From Bacteroidota bacterium (lineage in GTDB: Bacteria > Bacteroidota > Bacteroidia > Cytophagales > Cyclobacteriaceae), in the NCBI GenBank assembly GCA_022571715.1, contig JACZXH010000034.1, forward strand, positions 1-39,997: a DNA stretch of 39,997 nt, read 5' to 3'. Positions 23,897 to 33,312 of the stretch are shown piece after piece. Below the pieces are notes generated by a model, which made no database searches, was not told where the DNA came from, and saw only the letters and a list, made by a program, of their open reading frames with translations. The position numbers and the translations under genes were made by a program. Positions within the stretch are counted from its first letter, which is position 1. Every line of letters begins with the position of its first letter.

Positions 23897-24918
23897 TAAA
23901 TCATCGTTTTGAACTGCTGGAGAAACCGTATGTCGTTCTCAGTAAAAAGACGTAGATCTTTGATCTGGTATTTCAGCATGGCAATTCTTTCGATACCCAT
24001 GCCGAATGCAAAGCCAGTAAATTTTCCTGAATCAGTATCACAATTTTCGAGCACATTCGGATGTACCATTCCCGAACCGGCAATCTCAACCCATCCGGTA
24101 TATTTACAAATATTGCATCCGGATCCTCCGCATATAAAACAGCTTATATCAATTTCGGCGCTGGGTTCGGTAAACGGAAAGTAGGAAGGCCTGAAGCGGA
24201 TTTTGGTACTTTTCCCGAACATTTCTTTTGCAAAATAAAAAAGTGTTGCTTTTAAGTCTTTAAAGCTCACATTTTCATCTACATAAAGCCCTTCCACCTG
24301 GTGAAATATACAGTGGGCCCGGGCAGAGATCGCTTCATTACGAAATACGCGACCAGGCATTATGGCCCTTATCGGAGGTTTTTGTTTTTTCATCAGCCGT
24401 ATTTGCACATTTGAAGTATGTGTTCGCAACAAAATATCCGGATTTTTTTCAATAAAAAATGTATCCTGCATTTCCCTGGCCGGATGGTCAGGCGGGAAAT
24501 TCAACGCCGTAAAATTATGCCAGTCATCTTCTATTTCAGGACCATCAGCTACATTGAAGCCAATACGCTTAAATATTTCTATAATGCGATTACGGGTGGC
24601 TGTAATCGGATGTACACTTCCCACAGGATCATAGGCTGGTAATGTGAGGTCGGCATCAGTACCGGCTGGTATCGACTTTTTTCTTTCGAGATCTGATACC
24701 AGATCCCTGAATTTGGATTGAGCCAGTTGTTTAATTTCATTTAACGCCTGCCCAAATTCCCTTTTTTTATCTGTCGGGATATTTTTAAGTTCCTGGAATA
24801 GGTTGGTGAGTTCTCCTTTTTTTGAAATAAAGTGAAGGCGGTATTGTTCCAGCTCATCCTGGGTGACGGCAGTTGCCGACTCTATCTCCTGTTTTAATGC
24901 TTTGATTTTGTTTAACAT
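23896..24918 (-). CDS. pheS: Phenylalanyl-tRNA synthetase alpha subunit
   Basis: 340 residues. It charges tRNA-Phe as an alpha2beta2 enzyme with PheT. An N-terminal coiled coil (about residues 1-90) binds tRNA. Class II catalytic motifs include HPAREMQDTFFI, LLRTHTSNVQIR, AIMPGRVFRNEAISARAHCIFHQVEGL in outline, FRPSYFPFTEPSAEID and GFAFGMGIERIAML. A Cys cluster (CFICGGSGCNICKYTG) before motif 3 is common in Bacteroidota PheS. pheT is not adjacent. Confidence 0.98.
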   Translation of the reverse strand: MLNKIKALKQEIESATAVTQDELEQYRLHFISKKGELTNLFQELKNIPTDKKREFGQALNEIKQLAQSKFRDLVSDLERKKSIPAGTDADLTLPAYDPVGSVHPITATRNRIIEIFKRIGFNVADGPEIEDDWHNFTALNFPPDHPAREMQDTFFIEKNPDILLRTHTSNVQIRLMKKQKPPIRAIMPGRVFRNEAISARAHCIFHQVEGLYVDENVSFKDLKATLFYFAKEMFGKSTKIRFRPSYFPFTEPSAEIDISCFICGGSGCNICKYTGWVEIAGSGMVHPNVLENCDTDSGKFTGFAFGMGIERIAMLKYQIKDLRLFTENDIRFLQQFKTMI

Positions 24919-24994
24919 CTGGTATTAAAAGTAAAGAGGCAAAGTTATGGAAAAAATTCAAGAGGCTTACAGATTTAGAAGCCTGGTATGTGAT

Positions 24995-26116
24995 TCAGGA
25001 TGCTTTTGCCCTCGTATTTGTGGCGGATTTGATTATGTTTAGCGTCTCATGCCTGTTGTCGATGCTAGAATATAGAATTCGACGGTTTAAATACCAAATT
25101 ATTAAATTAAGCAACAGGGCAAGAAAAATGATGATGAGTAAGCTGATTTCTTCTGTAAAATATGACAATACCAGCGCTATTGATATTGCCATGGCGGTAA
25201 TAGAAATTAAAAAAAGTGTGAGTTGTGAGTGGGAAAATCCCTGGCGGATCAAAATATGATGAATATGGTTTTTGTCCGAAGAAAAAGGCGATTTTTTACG
25301 AATTATTCTCTGAATAAAAACCCTTAAAGTATCGAATAAAGGTACAAACAGTAAACACATTGAAACCGTAATGCCATTAAGCTTGTAGGTGCTTTCTGCC
25401 GGTAATGAATAATTGACATTCAGAAACTGGATGATAAGAAATGCAGAGATCAACCCGATAATAAGCGCACCTGTATCACCCATAAATATTTTTGCCGGCT
25501 GCCAGTTATACAATAGAAATGCCAAAAGCGCACCTGAATAACTCCAGGAAACTATTGCCAGGTTGTTGCTACCGGTTAAGTAAAACCAAAAACCAAGTGC
25601 ACCTATTACCAAAAAGCCAATAGCACCTGCAAGGCCGTCAGCGCCATCAATCAGGTTGATGGAATTTACGATCACAACTATGGTAAACAATGTAAGTGGA
25701 ATACTTACAAAAATTGACAATTCATGAATCCCAAACAGCCCATAAAGTGAAGTAATCAGGCCATTAGTTGAAAAAAGTATTATTACCACAGGTATTATCT
25801 GGCTGGCCAGTTTCTGCCAGGGTTTCAGTGGAATCAGATCGTCCTTAAGTCCGATAAGAAACATAAGCACCACTGCAGAAATCAAGAGCCGGCATTCGGT
25901 GATTAATTCTACAGGCCACCATAACAAAATAGTAAAAAGAAACCCAAGAAAAACGGCAATACCTCCCATAGACGGGACATGTCGGTTATGAATTTTATGC
26001 TGGCCGGGTATATCTAGTATCTGGTGTTTTTCCAGTGTCTTGATCAGTATAGGCAGTAACAAAATCGAAAAGATGAACGAAGTTAAAGGGTGCTTTATGA
26101 AGTCCAGGCTTTCCAA
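24995..26116 (-). CDS. WecA/MraY-family undecaprenyl-phosphate GlcNAc-1-phosphate transferase
   Basis: 373 residues with about ten membrane spans. This family moves a sugar-1-phosphate from a UDP-sugar to undecaprenyl phosphate, starting a surface polysaccharide. Diagnostic pieces are RHVPSMGGIAVFLGF, the catalytic-Asp region GLKDDLIPLKPWQKL, NLIDGADGLAGAIGF, MGDTGALIIGL, and the cytosolic HIHHILIRQGFSH. The context (WcaJ-like and CpsF-like genes next door) fits capsule or exopolysaccharide rather than peptidoglycan. It starts 11 bp after the WcaJ-like gene. Confidence 0.92.
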   Translation of the reverse strand: MESLDFIKHPLTSFIFSILLLPILIKTLEKHQILDIPGQHKIHNRHVPSMGGIAVFLGFLFTILLWWPVELITECRLLISAVVLMFLIGLKDDLIPLKPWQKLASQIIPVVIILFSTNGLITSLYGLFGIHELSIFVSIPLTLFTIVVIVNSINLIDGADGLAGAIGFLVIGALGFWFYLTGSNNLAIVSWSYSGALLAFLLYNWQPAKIFMGDTGALIIGLISAFLIIQFLNVNYSLPAESTYKLNGITVSMCLLFVPLFDTLRVFIQRIIRKKSPFSSDKNHIHHILIRQGFSHSQLTLFLISITAMAISIALVLSYFTEEISLLIIIFLALLLNLIIWYLNRRILYSSIDNRHETLNIIKSATNTRAKAS

Positions 26117-26127
26117 AAAATTTTAAA

Positions 26128-27507
26128 TCAATATACCTTATCTCTTTCTTTATACAACGTTACGGTTGTTAGCAGAATAATTTTAACATCAAACAAAAGT
26201 GACCAGTTATCAACGTAAAAGCGGTCCAGTTTAACCCTGCTTTTCATTTGTGAAAGATCTGTAGTTTCACCCCTGTACCCCTTTGCCTGGGCTAATCCTG
26301 TGATTCCAGGTTTCACAAAATGCCGGGCCATAAATTTTTCAACTTTTTGTGAGTATTCACGCGTATGTTTTATCATATGAGGCCTTGGCCCTACAATCGA
26401 CATATCACCCATTAACACGTTGTAAAATTGCGGAAACTCATCGAAGCTGCTTTTTCTTAGAAATCGTCCAAACCGTGTAATACGATTGTCATTTTTAGTC
26501 GCCTGTAGATGTTCAGATTGTTTATTTACATGCATTGTGCGGAATTTGTAACACAGAAAATCTGTGTTTCCTTTACCGGTACGGTTCTGTTTAAACAAGA
26601 TGGGGCCTTTTGAATCAAGCTTGATGATCATGGCTATCAGTGGATAGAGCCATGACATGATCAAAACAAGAAATGTGAAAGAAAACATGATGTCAAAAGT
26701 TCTTTTGACAATACGATTTTTTAAATCATCAAGTGGTATGGAACTTACATTCAAGACAGGTATGTGATCATAACGTTCAAGTTCAAGGCCTTTGAATGAA
26801 AATCCTCTGAAATCAGAGATCAGCTTTATCTTGATCAGGTTTTCTTCCCCAAAGTCAATTAGTTTCTGAATCTGATCATAGTTTACATAAGGGATGCAGC
26901 AATAGATTTCATCTACCCGTGTTTCCTGGGCATACTTTTTTAATCCTTCATAATCACCAAGAATTTTTTCCCCTTTTTCTTTATTGCTGAAATAACCGGC
27001 AAATCTATATCCAGACTCCGGATGTAAAAGAAAATATTTCCGAAGCTCCTCAGCTACTTCACCATAACCGAATATCACAATTGTTCTGAAATTAAATCCC
27101 CTTCTTCTGTATGCCCGCAGCAGCAATATTCCCCCGGCTCTCCATACAAATAACAGCATTGTCATGACAATGTAAGAATAGATCAGGTATTCCCTGGAGT
27201 AGTAATATGCTTTTTCATACACCCAGAAGGCCGAAATGATCAACATATGCAGCAGGATATAAGCCGCAAGGCCCCTGATGATTTTGGCTAATGGGGTAAC
27301 TCTTGAAAAGGAATAGGAGCGTGTGACAAATGCGATAAGCAGCCATACAAGATTAGCTACGATGATCAGTGTGGAATAAGGATGCTCAAACACCCGGGAC
27401 AGGTTATCAAATTTCAGGTAATATGCCAGAATGAAAGATACATTCAGAAACAAGATGTCACCTGTTAAGAATAATGGTCGTATGTATCCTGCAAACCTGA
27501 TAGGCAT
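26128..27507 (-). CDS. WcaJ-like undecaprenyl-phosphate sugar phosphotransferase
   Basis: 459 residues with the polyprenyl-glycosylphosphotransferase layout: four or five N-terminal helices (about 10-140), a Rossmann-like CoA-binding domain starting at IVIFGYGEVAEELRKYF, then a membrane helix and the catalytic PssE-like domain (about 265-459). The catalytic part shows KRTFDIMFSFTFLVL, GPILFKQNRTGKGN, YKFRTMHVN, FGRFLRKSSFDEFPQFYNV in outline and MSIVGPRPHM. It starts lipid-linked sugar assembly, usually with glucose or galactose. Having a second initiating transferase directly downstream suggests two products or two sugar choices. It lies 222 bp after the WecG-like gene. Confidence 0.93.
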   Translation of the reverse strand: MPIRFAGYIRPLFLTGDILFLNVSFILAYYLKFDNLSRVFEHPYSTLIIVANLVWLLIAFVTRSYSFSRVTPLAKIIRGLAAYILLHMLIISAFWVYEKAYYYSREYLIYSYIVMTMLLFVWRAGGILLLRAYRRRGFNFRTIVIFGYGEVAEELRKYFLLHPESGYRFAGYFSNKEKGEKILGDYEGLKKYAQETRVDEIYCCIPYVNYDQIQKLIDFGEENLIKIKLISDFRGFSFKGLELERYDHIPVLNVSSIPLDDLKNRIVKRTFDIMFSFTFLVLIMSWLYPLIAMIIKLDSKGPILFKQNRTGKGNTDFLCYKFRTMHVNKQSEHLQATKNDNRITRFGRFLRKSSFDEFPQFYNVLMGDMSIVGPRPHMIKHTREYSQKVEKFMARHFVKPGITGLAQAKGYRGETTDLSQMKSRVKLDRFYVDNWSLLFDVKIILLTTVTLYKERDKVY

Positions 27508-27729
27508 ATCTTAATTTATTCCCGTTAATACTTAATTGGACTCCAAAAGTAACACCTATGTTTAATGTTTAAAAAGAAATTATAATAATACTGCAGGGGA
27601 TAAGGCATAGGAAATAACTTTAATTATCTTTTTAATACCTGATTTTCAGGTTGATAAGACGGTGTAGTGCAGGAATTAAGAGAGGATTTGTACCGGCAAT
27701 TATTTTATTATTTTTTATTATTAATATTA

Positions 27730-28470
27730 TTATTTGGATAATTCCCTGATTGCCAGGCGAATGTATTTTATATTACCGAAAAGGTATCTTTTCCACATTT
27801 TCCGTGGCTCCTGCAGTAATCTGAACAACCATTCCAGGCCATTATCCTGCATCCATTTAGGCGCTCTTTTTACTTTACCTGTAATTACATCAAAACTTCC
27901 GCCAACACCCATCAGCACGTTTACGTTTGACATCAGATTACGGTATTGATTGATAAAATTTTCCTTTTTAGGAGATGGAATGGCTACAAATAGTATCGAA
28001 CATCCTGAATTGTTAATTTCATTTGCTATCTGAGCTTGTTCTTCGGGTGCGAAATAGCCATTTCTGAAACCGGCAATTATTTTTTTCGAATGTCGCTTAC
28101 TGTAAAATTCCACTACATTTTCCACCACATCCTGGGTTGCACCTAAAAAATAGGTGGTATATTTCTCTTTATGGGCAAGGTCCAGCAATTGTTCCATCAG
28201 GTCGATACCTGGTACTCTTTCAGGAAGAGGTGTTCTCAGCAACCTAGAAACCCAAACCACCGCCTGCCCATCCGCATTAATAATGTCAGCCTCTATTACA
28301 CTTTTATGTAGTTCCTCGTCTTTTTCCATCAGCACTACCTTATTGGCATTAATGCAGGTATGAATTACCTGTCTCCTGTCCCGAATGGCATGATTGATTC
28401 TCTCAACCGTTTCACCTATGGTGAGACAATCCACTGGAGTGTTAAACAAAAAAATACGCTTATTGTTCAT
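27730..28470 (-). CDS. WecG/TagA/CpsF-family glycosyltransferase
   Basis: 246 residues (GT26), the usual length. The family adds the second sugar to undecaprenyl-linked intermediates. Motifs: INADGQAVVWVSRLLRTPLP, RVPGIDLMEQLL, YFLGATQDVVENV, FVAIPSPKKENFI, MGVGGSFDVITGKVKRAPKW, and NGLEWLFRLLQEPRKMWKRY near the C-terminus, which in this family associates with the membrane. The 5' end overlaps the toroid gene by 11 bp, indicating coupled translation within the polysaccharide operon. Confidence 0.93.
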   Translation of the reverse strand: MNNKRIFLFNTPVDCLTIGETVERINHAIRDRRQVIHTCINANKVVLMEKDEELHKSVIEADIINADGQAVVWVSRLLRTPLPERVPGIDLMEQLLDLAHKEKYTTYFLGATQDVVENVVEFYSKRHSKKIIAGFRNGYFAPEEQAQIANEINNSGCSILFVAIPSPKKENFINQYRNLMSNVNVLMGVGGSFDVITGKVKRAPKWMQDNGLEWLFRLLQEPRKMWKRYLFGNIKYIRLAIRELSK

Positions 28471-29635
28471 TCAGTATATTCAGATATGTTGTTAAAGCAT
28501 AAAACATCCAGGCTTGTGACCACCTTATGTAAGGGATCTTTATTTTATAAAATCTGTATATTTGATAATAGAAATACCCCTTTCTATCCTGCATCTTGGC
28601 AATTGTCCAATTCAATACCGTGTCGGCTAATGGTTTCTTATCTTTTAACACACCCAATTTTGAAAGGGTAATAATCAGTTGCGCCGGATTATTGATATCA
28701 ATGGGAAATATACCATTGGAATAATATTTTGCCCTACCTGACGGTTCAAAAAAAGTATTCAGATAATAATCCAGCCCTTTTTGAATGGCATTATGTACAG
28801 ATTTATCACCGGTAAATTTTCCATAATCCGACAGGCAGCTCAGAATATAACCTGAATGAAAATTATCAGTCCACTGGTGATACGGTTTTGTACCATAGGG
28901 CCATGAACCATCGGTATTCTGATGATTGAGGCAAAATTGTACCGTTTTCGCCGCTTCGTGTTTAAAGTGATCTTCCTTTGTATAGGCGTAAATTCGGGAC
29001 AGTACCTGTGATCCCAGCAAAGTGGCATTATAAACTACGGTGTTATCAAGAGGTGAATAAGACAAAGCAAACAGGTTATCCTCATATGTACGGTTCAGAT
29101 CTTTCATTATAAAATTACCGGATGAGACTGCGGCATCAAATAATCGTTGATCCTTCAGAATTTCATAGGCGTCAAAAAGTCCGTTTACTGCATATGAAGT
29201 CGGTACAATCATCGGCGTATATTTTGGCTGAAAAAAAGCCCTGGCCTGCCAATCAAAGTTATATCCCCAGCAGGTTCCCGACCACCCTTTGGATGTAAGG
29301 CTGAGAAGTTTTTCAGCAAGAAAACGTATGATCTGCAAGTCATGATCATTTTGTACCGATTTATAAAGATTGTAGTAGGAGGAAATGAATAAACCCAACG
29401 CCTGGGGATTATAACCAGTTTCCACCCTGAAATACCTACGAAAATTGACTGGGCTTTTTTTATGTAGTTGCAGCCAGACAAGTTTCAGAAAACGGGATTT
29501 GTTTAAAAAACTGTTTTGGAATGTAGCACTGTTCAGCCCGTCAAAAGGATCGTATCCAATGTACCTTTCAGATAAAGGGGGGGCTTCCAAATAATTTTTC
29601 AGACGTTGAAAACTATTCTCAATCGCTGATTTCAT
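28460..29635 (-). CDS. Alpha/alpha-toroid-like protein of the polysaccharide operon, function unknown
   Basis: 391 residues with no signal peptide. The sequence is a series of amphipathic helix pairs interrupted by aromatic-rich loops (WSGTCWGYNFDWQARA, TPMIVPTSYAVNGLFDAYE, NHQNTDGSWPYGT, QWTDNFHSGYILSCLSDYG, PYIRWSQAWMFYALTTYL), as in alpha/alpha-barrel glycosidases, lyases and epimerases. The acidic and aromatic residues in these loops could line a sugar-binding groove. Related proteins near Bacteroidota polysaccharide genes are, as I recall, often annotated under unrelated names. It overlaps the ligase/polymerase gene by 4 bp and the CpsF-like gene by 11 bp, which ties it to the pathway. 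An enzymatic role on the polysaccharide is a guess. Confidence 0.72.
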   Translation of the reverse strand: MKSAIENSFQRLKNYLEAPPLSERYIGYDPFDGLNSATFQNSFLNKSRFLKLVWLQLHKKSPVNFRRYFRVETGYNPQALGLFISSYYNLYKSVQNDHDLQIIRFLAEKLLSLTSKGWSGTCWGYNFDWQARAFFQPKYTPMIVPTSYAVNGLFDAYEILKDQRLFDAAVSSGNFIMKDLNRTYEDNLFALSYSPLDNTVVYNATLLGSQVLSRIYAYTKEDHFKHEAAKTVQFCLNHQNTDGSWPYGTKPYHQWTDNFHSGYILSCLSDYGKFTGDKSVHNAIQKGLDYYLNTFFEPSGRAKYYSNGIFPIDINNPAQLIITLSKLGVLKDKKPLADTVLNWTIAKMQDRKGYFYYQIYRFYKIKIPYIRWSQAWMFYALTTYLNILNEQ

Positions 29636-30930
29636 TTGCTGAGATAAATAGTTGACTTTTCAGGCAAAAAAGTGAAAAAGCTTAGAAAAAAGGAAAAAAA
29701 TACAACCCCTTTGTTGACGGCAAATGTAGATTCTGATATAGAAAACAGGAAAAAAGTACTTAAAAAAACAGTCATCAATACATCTTTTTTGGATAAGGCC
29801 AGTTTAAAGGAAGTCAGAAAAATAAAAACCAATAAAGCAAATCCTGCAATTCCCAGAATGATAAATGTTTGCAAAAACTGGTTATGTGGATTGAAATGGT
29901 TCGATAAGCCGAATTCAAAATTGTTACGAGAGTAATAATCCTGTAATGTTTCATCCATACGACTAATCCCAATGCCTGCAAGCCAATTATCTCGTATTAT
30001 CTGGGAAGATATCTCCCAAAGTGCAAGCCGCAAGTTTACCGGATTCCAGTTTGCAGCAGGAGGAATGTCCTCCATACTATAATCAAATAGGGACATTTTA
30101 ATATTTATTTTTTCATTGACGCCGTAGGAAAACACCGCAACTATTAGGAGAATAAATAATACAAATCCCAAAATTGTTACTTTATTCAATTTGACTTGGT
30201 AATACAAATAGTATAAAACGAGAAGTAAGAATATGCTAAGAAATGAAACGGAAACGCTAATGGATTTCAGTAAAAAAACAAGGGTTGCAAAATAAATCAG
30301 CAGGACAATGTGAATTACTTTCTTTTTGGGTGAAAACTTTTCGTATTTATTAACAAAGCCGATAAATACGATAAAAAAGGCAAGTGAAGTATATGACGCC
30401 AAATATACTGCATGAATACCTATCCACGATGATAACCGGTGATACATAAAATTATTCTCATCCATATTGTTTACCGGATTGATGAAATATACGGTTCCGG
30501 ATTCCACTGTTTTTATAGTTGCAATAACAAGGCAAAGACCAGTAGCAATGATGATCGTAATCACATACAAATCGAACAACCTTTTTATCTTACTGCCTGA
30601 TAGCAGGGTCAGACCTGTCATGGCGAAAGGGAAAAAAATATAGGCCGTTTTTGCTTCAATATTTCTTAATGCCATCAGCAAACTTTCAGTTTCATCAGGT
30701 TTTATTATTGCATTCAGGCCATATAGCAATGCAAATGATATAAGAAGTAGCGCAGGCGCCTTGCTCTTCAGTTTTTTAAAAAATAAAAAGTCGGTTGTGT
30801 TATAAATTAAGGCGACCCATGAAACAATGAAAAATATGATTGCTATATTATTTGGCAAAAAGGCATATGGTAGCGTTATGATGACCAGGCTTAAACTTAA
30901 GAAGTAAATATCGTGGGTTAATTTATTCAT
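29632..30930 (-). CDS. O-antigen ligase/polymerase-type membrane protein (Wzy/WaaL-like)
   Basis: 432 residues with about 11-12 predicted helices. The large periplasmic loop in the C-terminal half reads NPVNLRLALWEISSQIIRDNWLAGIGISRMDETL, then NHFNPHNQFLQTFIILGIAGF; this NxxLQTxxxxGxxG arrangement is characteristic of the Wzy_C family. It probably polymerises or ligates the repeat unit in the inner membrane. The start overlaps the oxidoreductase stop by 4 bp, and its stop overlaps the toroid gene start by 4 bp, so it is embedded in a tightly coupled unit. Polymerase and ligase cannot be distinguished from sequence alone. Confidence 0.88.
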   Translation of the reverse strand: MNKLTHDIYFLSLSLVIITLPYAFLPNNIAIIFFIVSWVALIYNTTDFLFFKKLKSKAPALLLISFALLYGLNAIIKPDETESLLMALRNIEAKTAYIFFPFAMTGLTLLSGSKIKRLFDLYVITIIIATGLCLVIATIKTVESGTVYFINPVNNMDENNFMYHRLSSWIGIHAVYLASYTSLAFFIVFIGFVNKYEKFSPKKKVIHIVLLIYFATLVFLLKSISVSVSFLSIFLLLVLYYLYYQVKLNKVTILGFVLFILLIVAVFSYGVNEKINIKMSLFDYSMEDIPPAANWNPVNLRLALWEISSQIIRDNWLAGIGISRMDETLQDYYSRNNFEFGLSNHFNPHNQFLQTFIILGIAGFALLVFIFLTSFKLALSKKDVLMTVFLSTFFLFSISESTFAVNKGVVFFSFFLSFFTFLPEKSTIYLSK

Positions 30931-33083
30931 ACGATATCCATAGATTGCGGAAGCCCTGTTGCCAGCGAATCTTTAATTTTAAATGTGGCTTGCGTGGTCA
31001 GGTATATCGACCTGAATGATAAAGGCGACGGTTCGCCGTTTTTTATTGCATTAATAAAAGATTGTATTTCCTCTTTGTGTCCTTTCCCGGATGTTTTTAT
31101 TGATTTTGATGTCGATACTGAGAATAACCTGACCGTTTTAAAGTCGTCAATAATGGCCGTTTTGCCTCCTGAGTAAATTTCGAAATATTCTTTGGGTAAT
31201 TCTCCTGAACCATTGGATGCATAAACTATATTTCCTACTGATCCATCCGAAAACCTTATTAATATGGAGATATTGTCATCATTTTTTTTCATTTTACTAG
31301 TTCCAGGCAAACTCTCTGCATAAACTCTGACTGGTTCTGCTTTACTGAAAAATTGCATCAGATCAATAAAATGACAGATCTCACCAACAATTCTTCCCCC
31401 TCCTGTGTTTTCCTGTTGTGTCCAGTGATCCGGCGGCAGATCCCCGGCATTTATCCTGAAATTCATCAGTTTGGGCTCGTTTAAACCCCGGTAAAAATCC
31501 TGCACCAGTCCGGCTGCATGTGAAAACCTTCTGTTGAAACCTGTAACCAGTATAGTCTCATTGGTCCGCTTGACATTGGTTATTTCGTTCAGTTCCTCCG
31601 GATTTAATGCCAACGGTTTTTCCACAAATATATTTTTACCTGCATGCAATCCTTCGATAACGAATCTGGCGTGCGAATCATGTCTTGTTGCTATAAAAAC
31701 CGTATTAACTTCGTTTGAATTCCAGATGGTCTCCGTATCTGTTATCGCTCTTTTGAATCCAAATTTTGCACGTACGTTTTCGGAGGTTATCCCTTTAGAA
31801 GTAGCGATATAATTGAGATAAATGCCTTCCTTCTTCAAATGCGGGATCAGATAACTCTGGGCAAAACTTCCCGCCCCGATAAATGCTACATTTACAGGTC
31901 CTTCAACACGTTGTAAGCTTTTGTTTTCAGGTACTTCAACTAATTTTTCTTTGCGTTCGGGGTATTTGATCAGAATTCCCAGATGAAATTCATTTCGTTT
32001 TCCTAAAATCAGGTCGTAAGCCTCACCTGCTTCTGCTATTTTAAAACGATGAGTTATCAGCGATTTAAGGTTTACCTGTTTTTTAGAAACTGCCTGCAGA
32101 AAAGCCTGCATATTCCGTTGTTCGGTCCATCTTACATATGCCAGCGGATAATCATTTCCGGCTTCTTCATAGGCCGGATCGTACCGGCCGGGGCCGTAGG
32201 AACATGACATTCTTAAATCAAGTTCTTTAGAAAAAAAATGCGGATCTCTTGGTATATCCATGCCAACTGCCCCCACCACTACGACACAACCTTTTTTTAT
32301 GGCTAATTCCGCGGCAAGACTTATCGGGTCGTTTGATGAAGTGGATGCGGTAATGATCACTTTGTCAAATCCCTGATTATTGGTAAAATGGTTACAAATT
32401 TTTATCAAATCAGGATTACTTCTTGTTGAAGCGTCATCCGATGTATGCTGCACAGCCAGTTCAACCAGTTGATCATTCAGGTCGATTCCATACACATGGC
32501 AGCCGGAAGCCCGCAAAAGTTGGCATGTGATCTGACCTAAAAGACCCAGGCCGATCACACATACATATTCGCCCAGTTTAGGTCCTGCCTGCCGTATTCC
32601 CTGTAGTGCAATGGCGCCCAGGGTGGTAAAAGCTGCTTCCTCATCGGAAACATTTTCGGGGACTCTTGCAATGAGGTTTTGCGGTACAGCTACAACCTCC
32701 GCATGCGAAGCATAATCCTGTCCTGCACAGGCTACGCGGTCGCCCGGTTTAAACATATTGTTACTGTCAAGAGAAGCGATTACGGTGCCGGCAGAGCTGT
32801 ATCCAAGCGCTTTGGGTGTATCAAGTTTAGACCGGACTTTGTTGTAAGTAGCTTTTATCCCTTCCTTTTTAATGTTCTGAATCACTTGCGCAACAAGGTC
32901 TGGCCGCTGTCTTGCTTTGTTCAGAAGATTGGCTTTCCCGACTTTCACCGTTCCTATTTCTGTTCCTGAACTGATTAGTGAAAAGCGGTTTTCGACAAGT
33001 ACCATACCCCCGGACAACGCAGGAGCAGGCACTTCTTTTATGGATAAATCACCTGTTTTAAAGTTCTGTATTATCTGTTTCAT
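30927..33083 (-). CDS. Two-domain oxidoreductase: MDR alcohol-dehydrogenase-like plus Gfo/Idh/MocA-like
   Basis: 718 residues. Residues 1 to about 385 form a medium-chain dehydrogenase/reductase unit (ENRFSLISSGTEIGTVK, ALGYSSAGTVIAS, FKPGDRVACAGQDYASHAE, Rossmann VIGLGLLGQITCQLL). Residues about 400-718 form a Gfo/Idh/MocA unit (VAFIGAGSFAQSYLIPHL, VFIATRHDSHARFVIEGL, FVEKPLALNPEEL). Such fusions occur in surface polysaccharide loci and presumably modify a nucleotide sugar, though the substrate is unknown. This gene heads the coupled run of four genes, preceded by an 870-bp repeat-rich spacer that should hold the promoter. Confidence 0.9.
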   Translation of the reverse strand: MKQIIQNFKTGDLSIKEVPAPALSGGMVLVENRFSLISSGTEIGTVKVGKANLLNKARQRPDLVAQVIQNIKKEGIKATYNKVRSKLDTPKALGYSSAGTVIASLDSNNMFKPGDRVACAGQDYASHAEVVAVPQNLIARVPENVSDEEAAFTTLGAIALQGIRQAGPKLGEYVCVIGLGLLGQITCQLLRASGCHVYGIDLNDQLVELAVQHTSDDASTRSNPDLIKICNHFTNNQGFDKVIITASTSSNDPISLAAELAIKKGCVVVVGAVGMDIPRDPHFFSKELDLRMSCSYGPGRYDPAYEEAGNDYPLAYVRWTEQRNMQAFLQAVSKKQVNLKSLITHRFKIAEAGEAYDLILGKRNEFHLGILIKYPERKEKLVEVPENKSLQRVEGPVNVAFIGAGSFAQSYLIPHLKKEGIYLNYIATSKGITSENVRAKFGFKRAITDTETIWNSNEVNTVFIATRHDSHARFVIEGLHAGKNIFVEKPLALNPEELNEITNVKRTNETILVTGFNRRFSHAAGLVQDFYRGLNEPKLMNFRINAGDLPPDHWTQQENTGGGRIVGEICHFIDLMQFFSKAEPVRVYAESLPGTSKMKKNDDNISILIRFSDGSVGNIVYASNGSGELPKEYFEIYSGGKTAIIDDFKTVRLFSVSTSKSIKTSGKGHKEEIQSFINAIKNGEPSPLSFRSIYLTTQATFKIKDSLATGLPQSMDIV

Positions 33084-33312
33084 ACCGGCCAGGTCAGGGA
33101 GGTGTCATCTTGCTTTTGGTACCGACAAATATTAACGGATAGAATTGTTGAGGCCTGCTTGCGGCAGGTATGAAGCCCGAAGTCTGTCGTATTATTATTG
33201 CATTCATTGGATTTTTTCTTTATAAACTGCCATCATTCCCGATTGTATTGATATCAAATTTAGTGACAGGTATATACATTTAGGTATCATGTCAATGATA
33301 TTTATGTTAATT

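Noticed and set aside
27508-27729. Possible small RNA or terminator in the 222-bp AT-rich spacer between the WecG-like and WcaJ-like genes
   Set aside because: No stable hairpin with a U-run or other conserved structure was found by eye; only AT-rich sequence.
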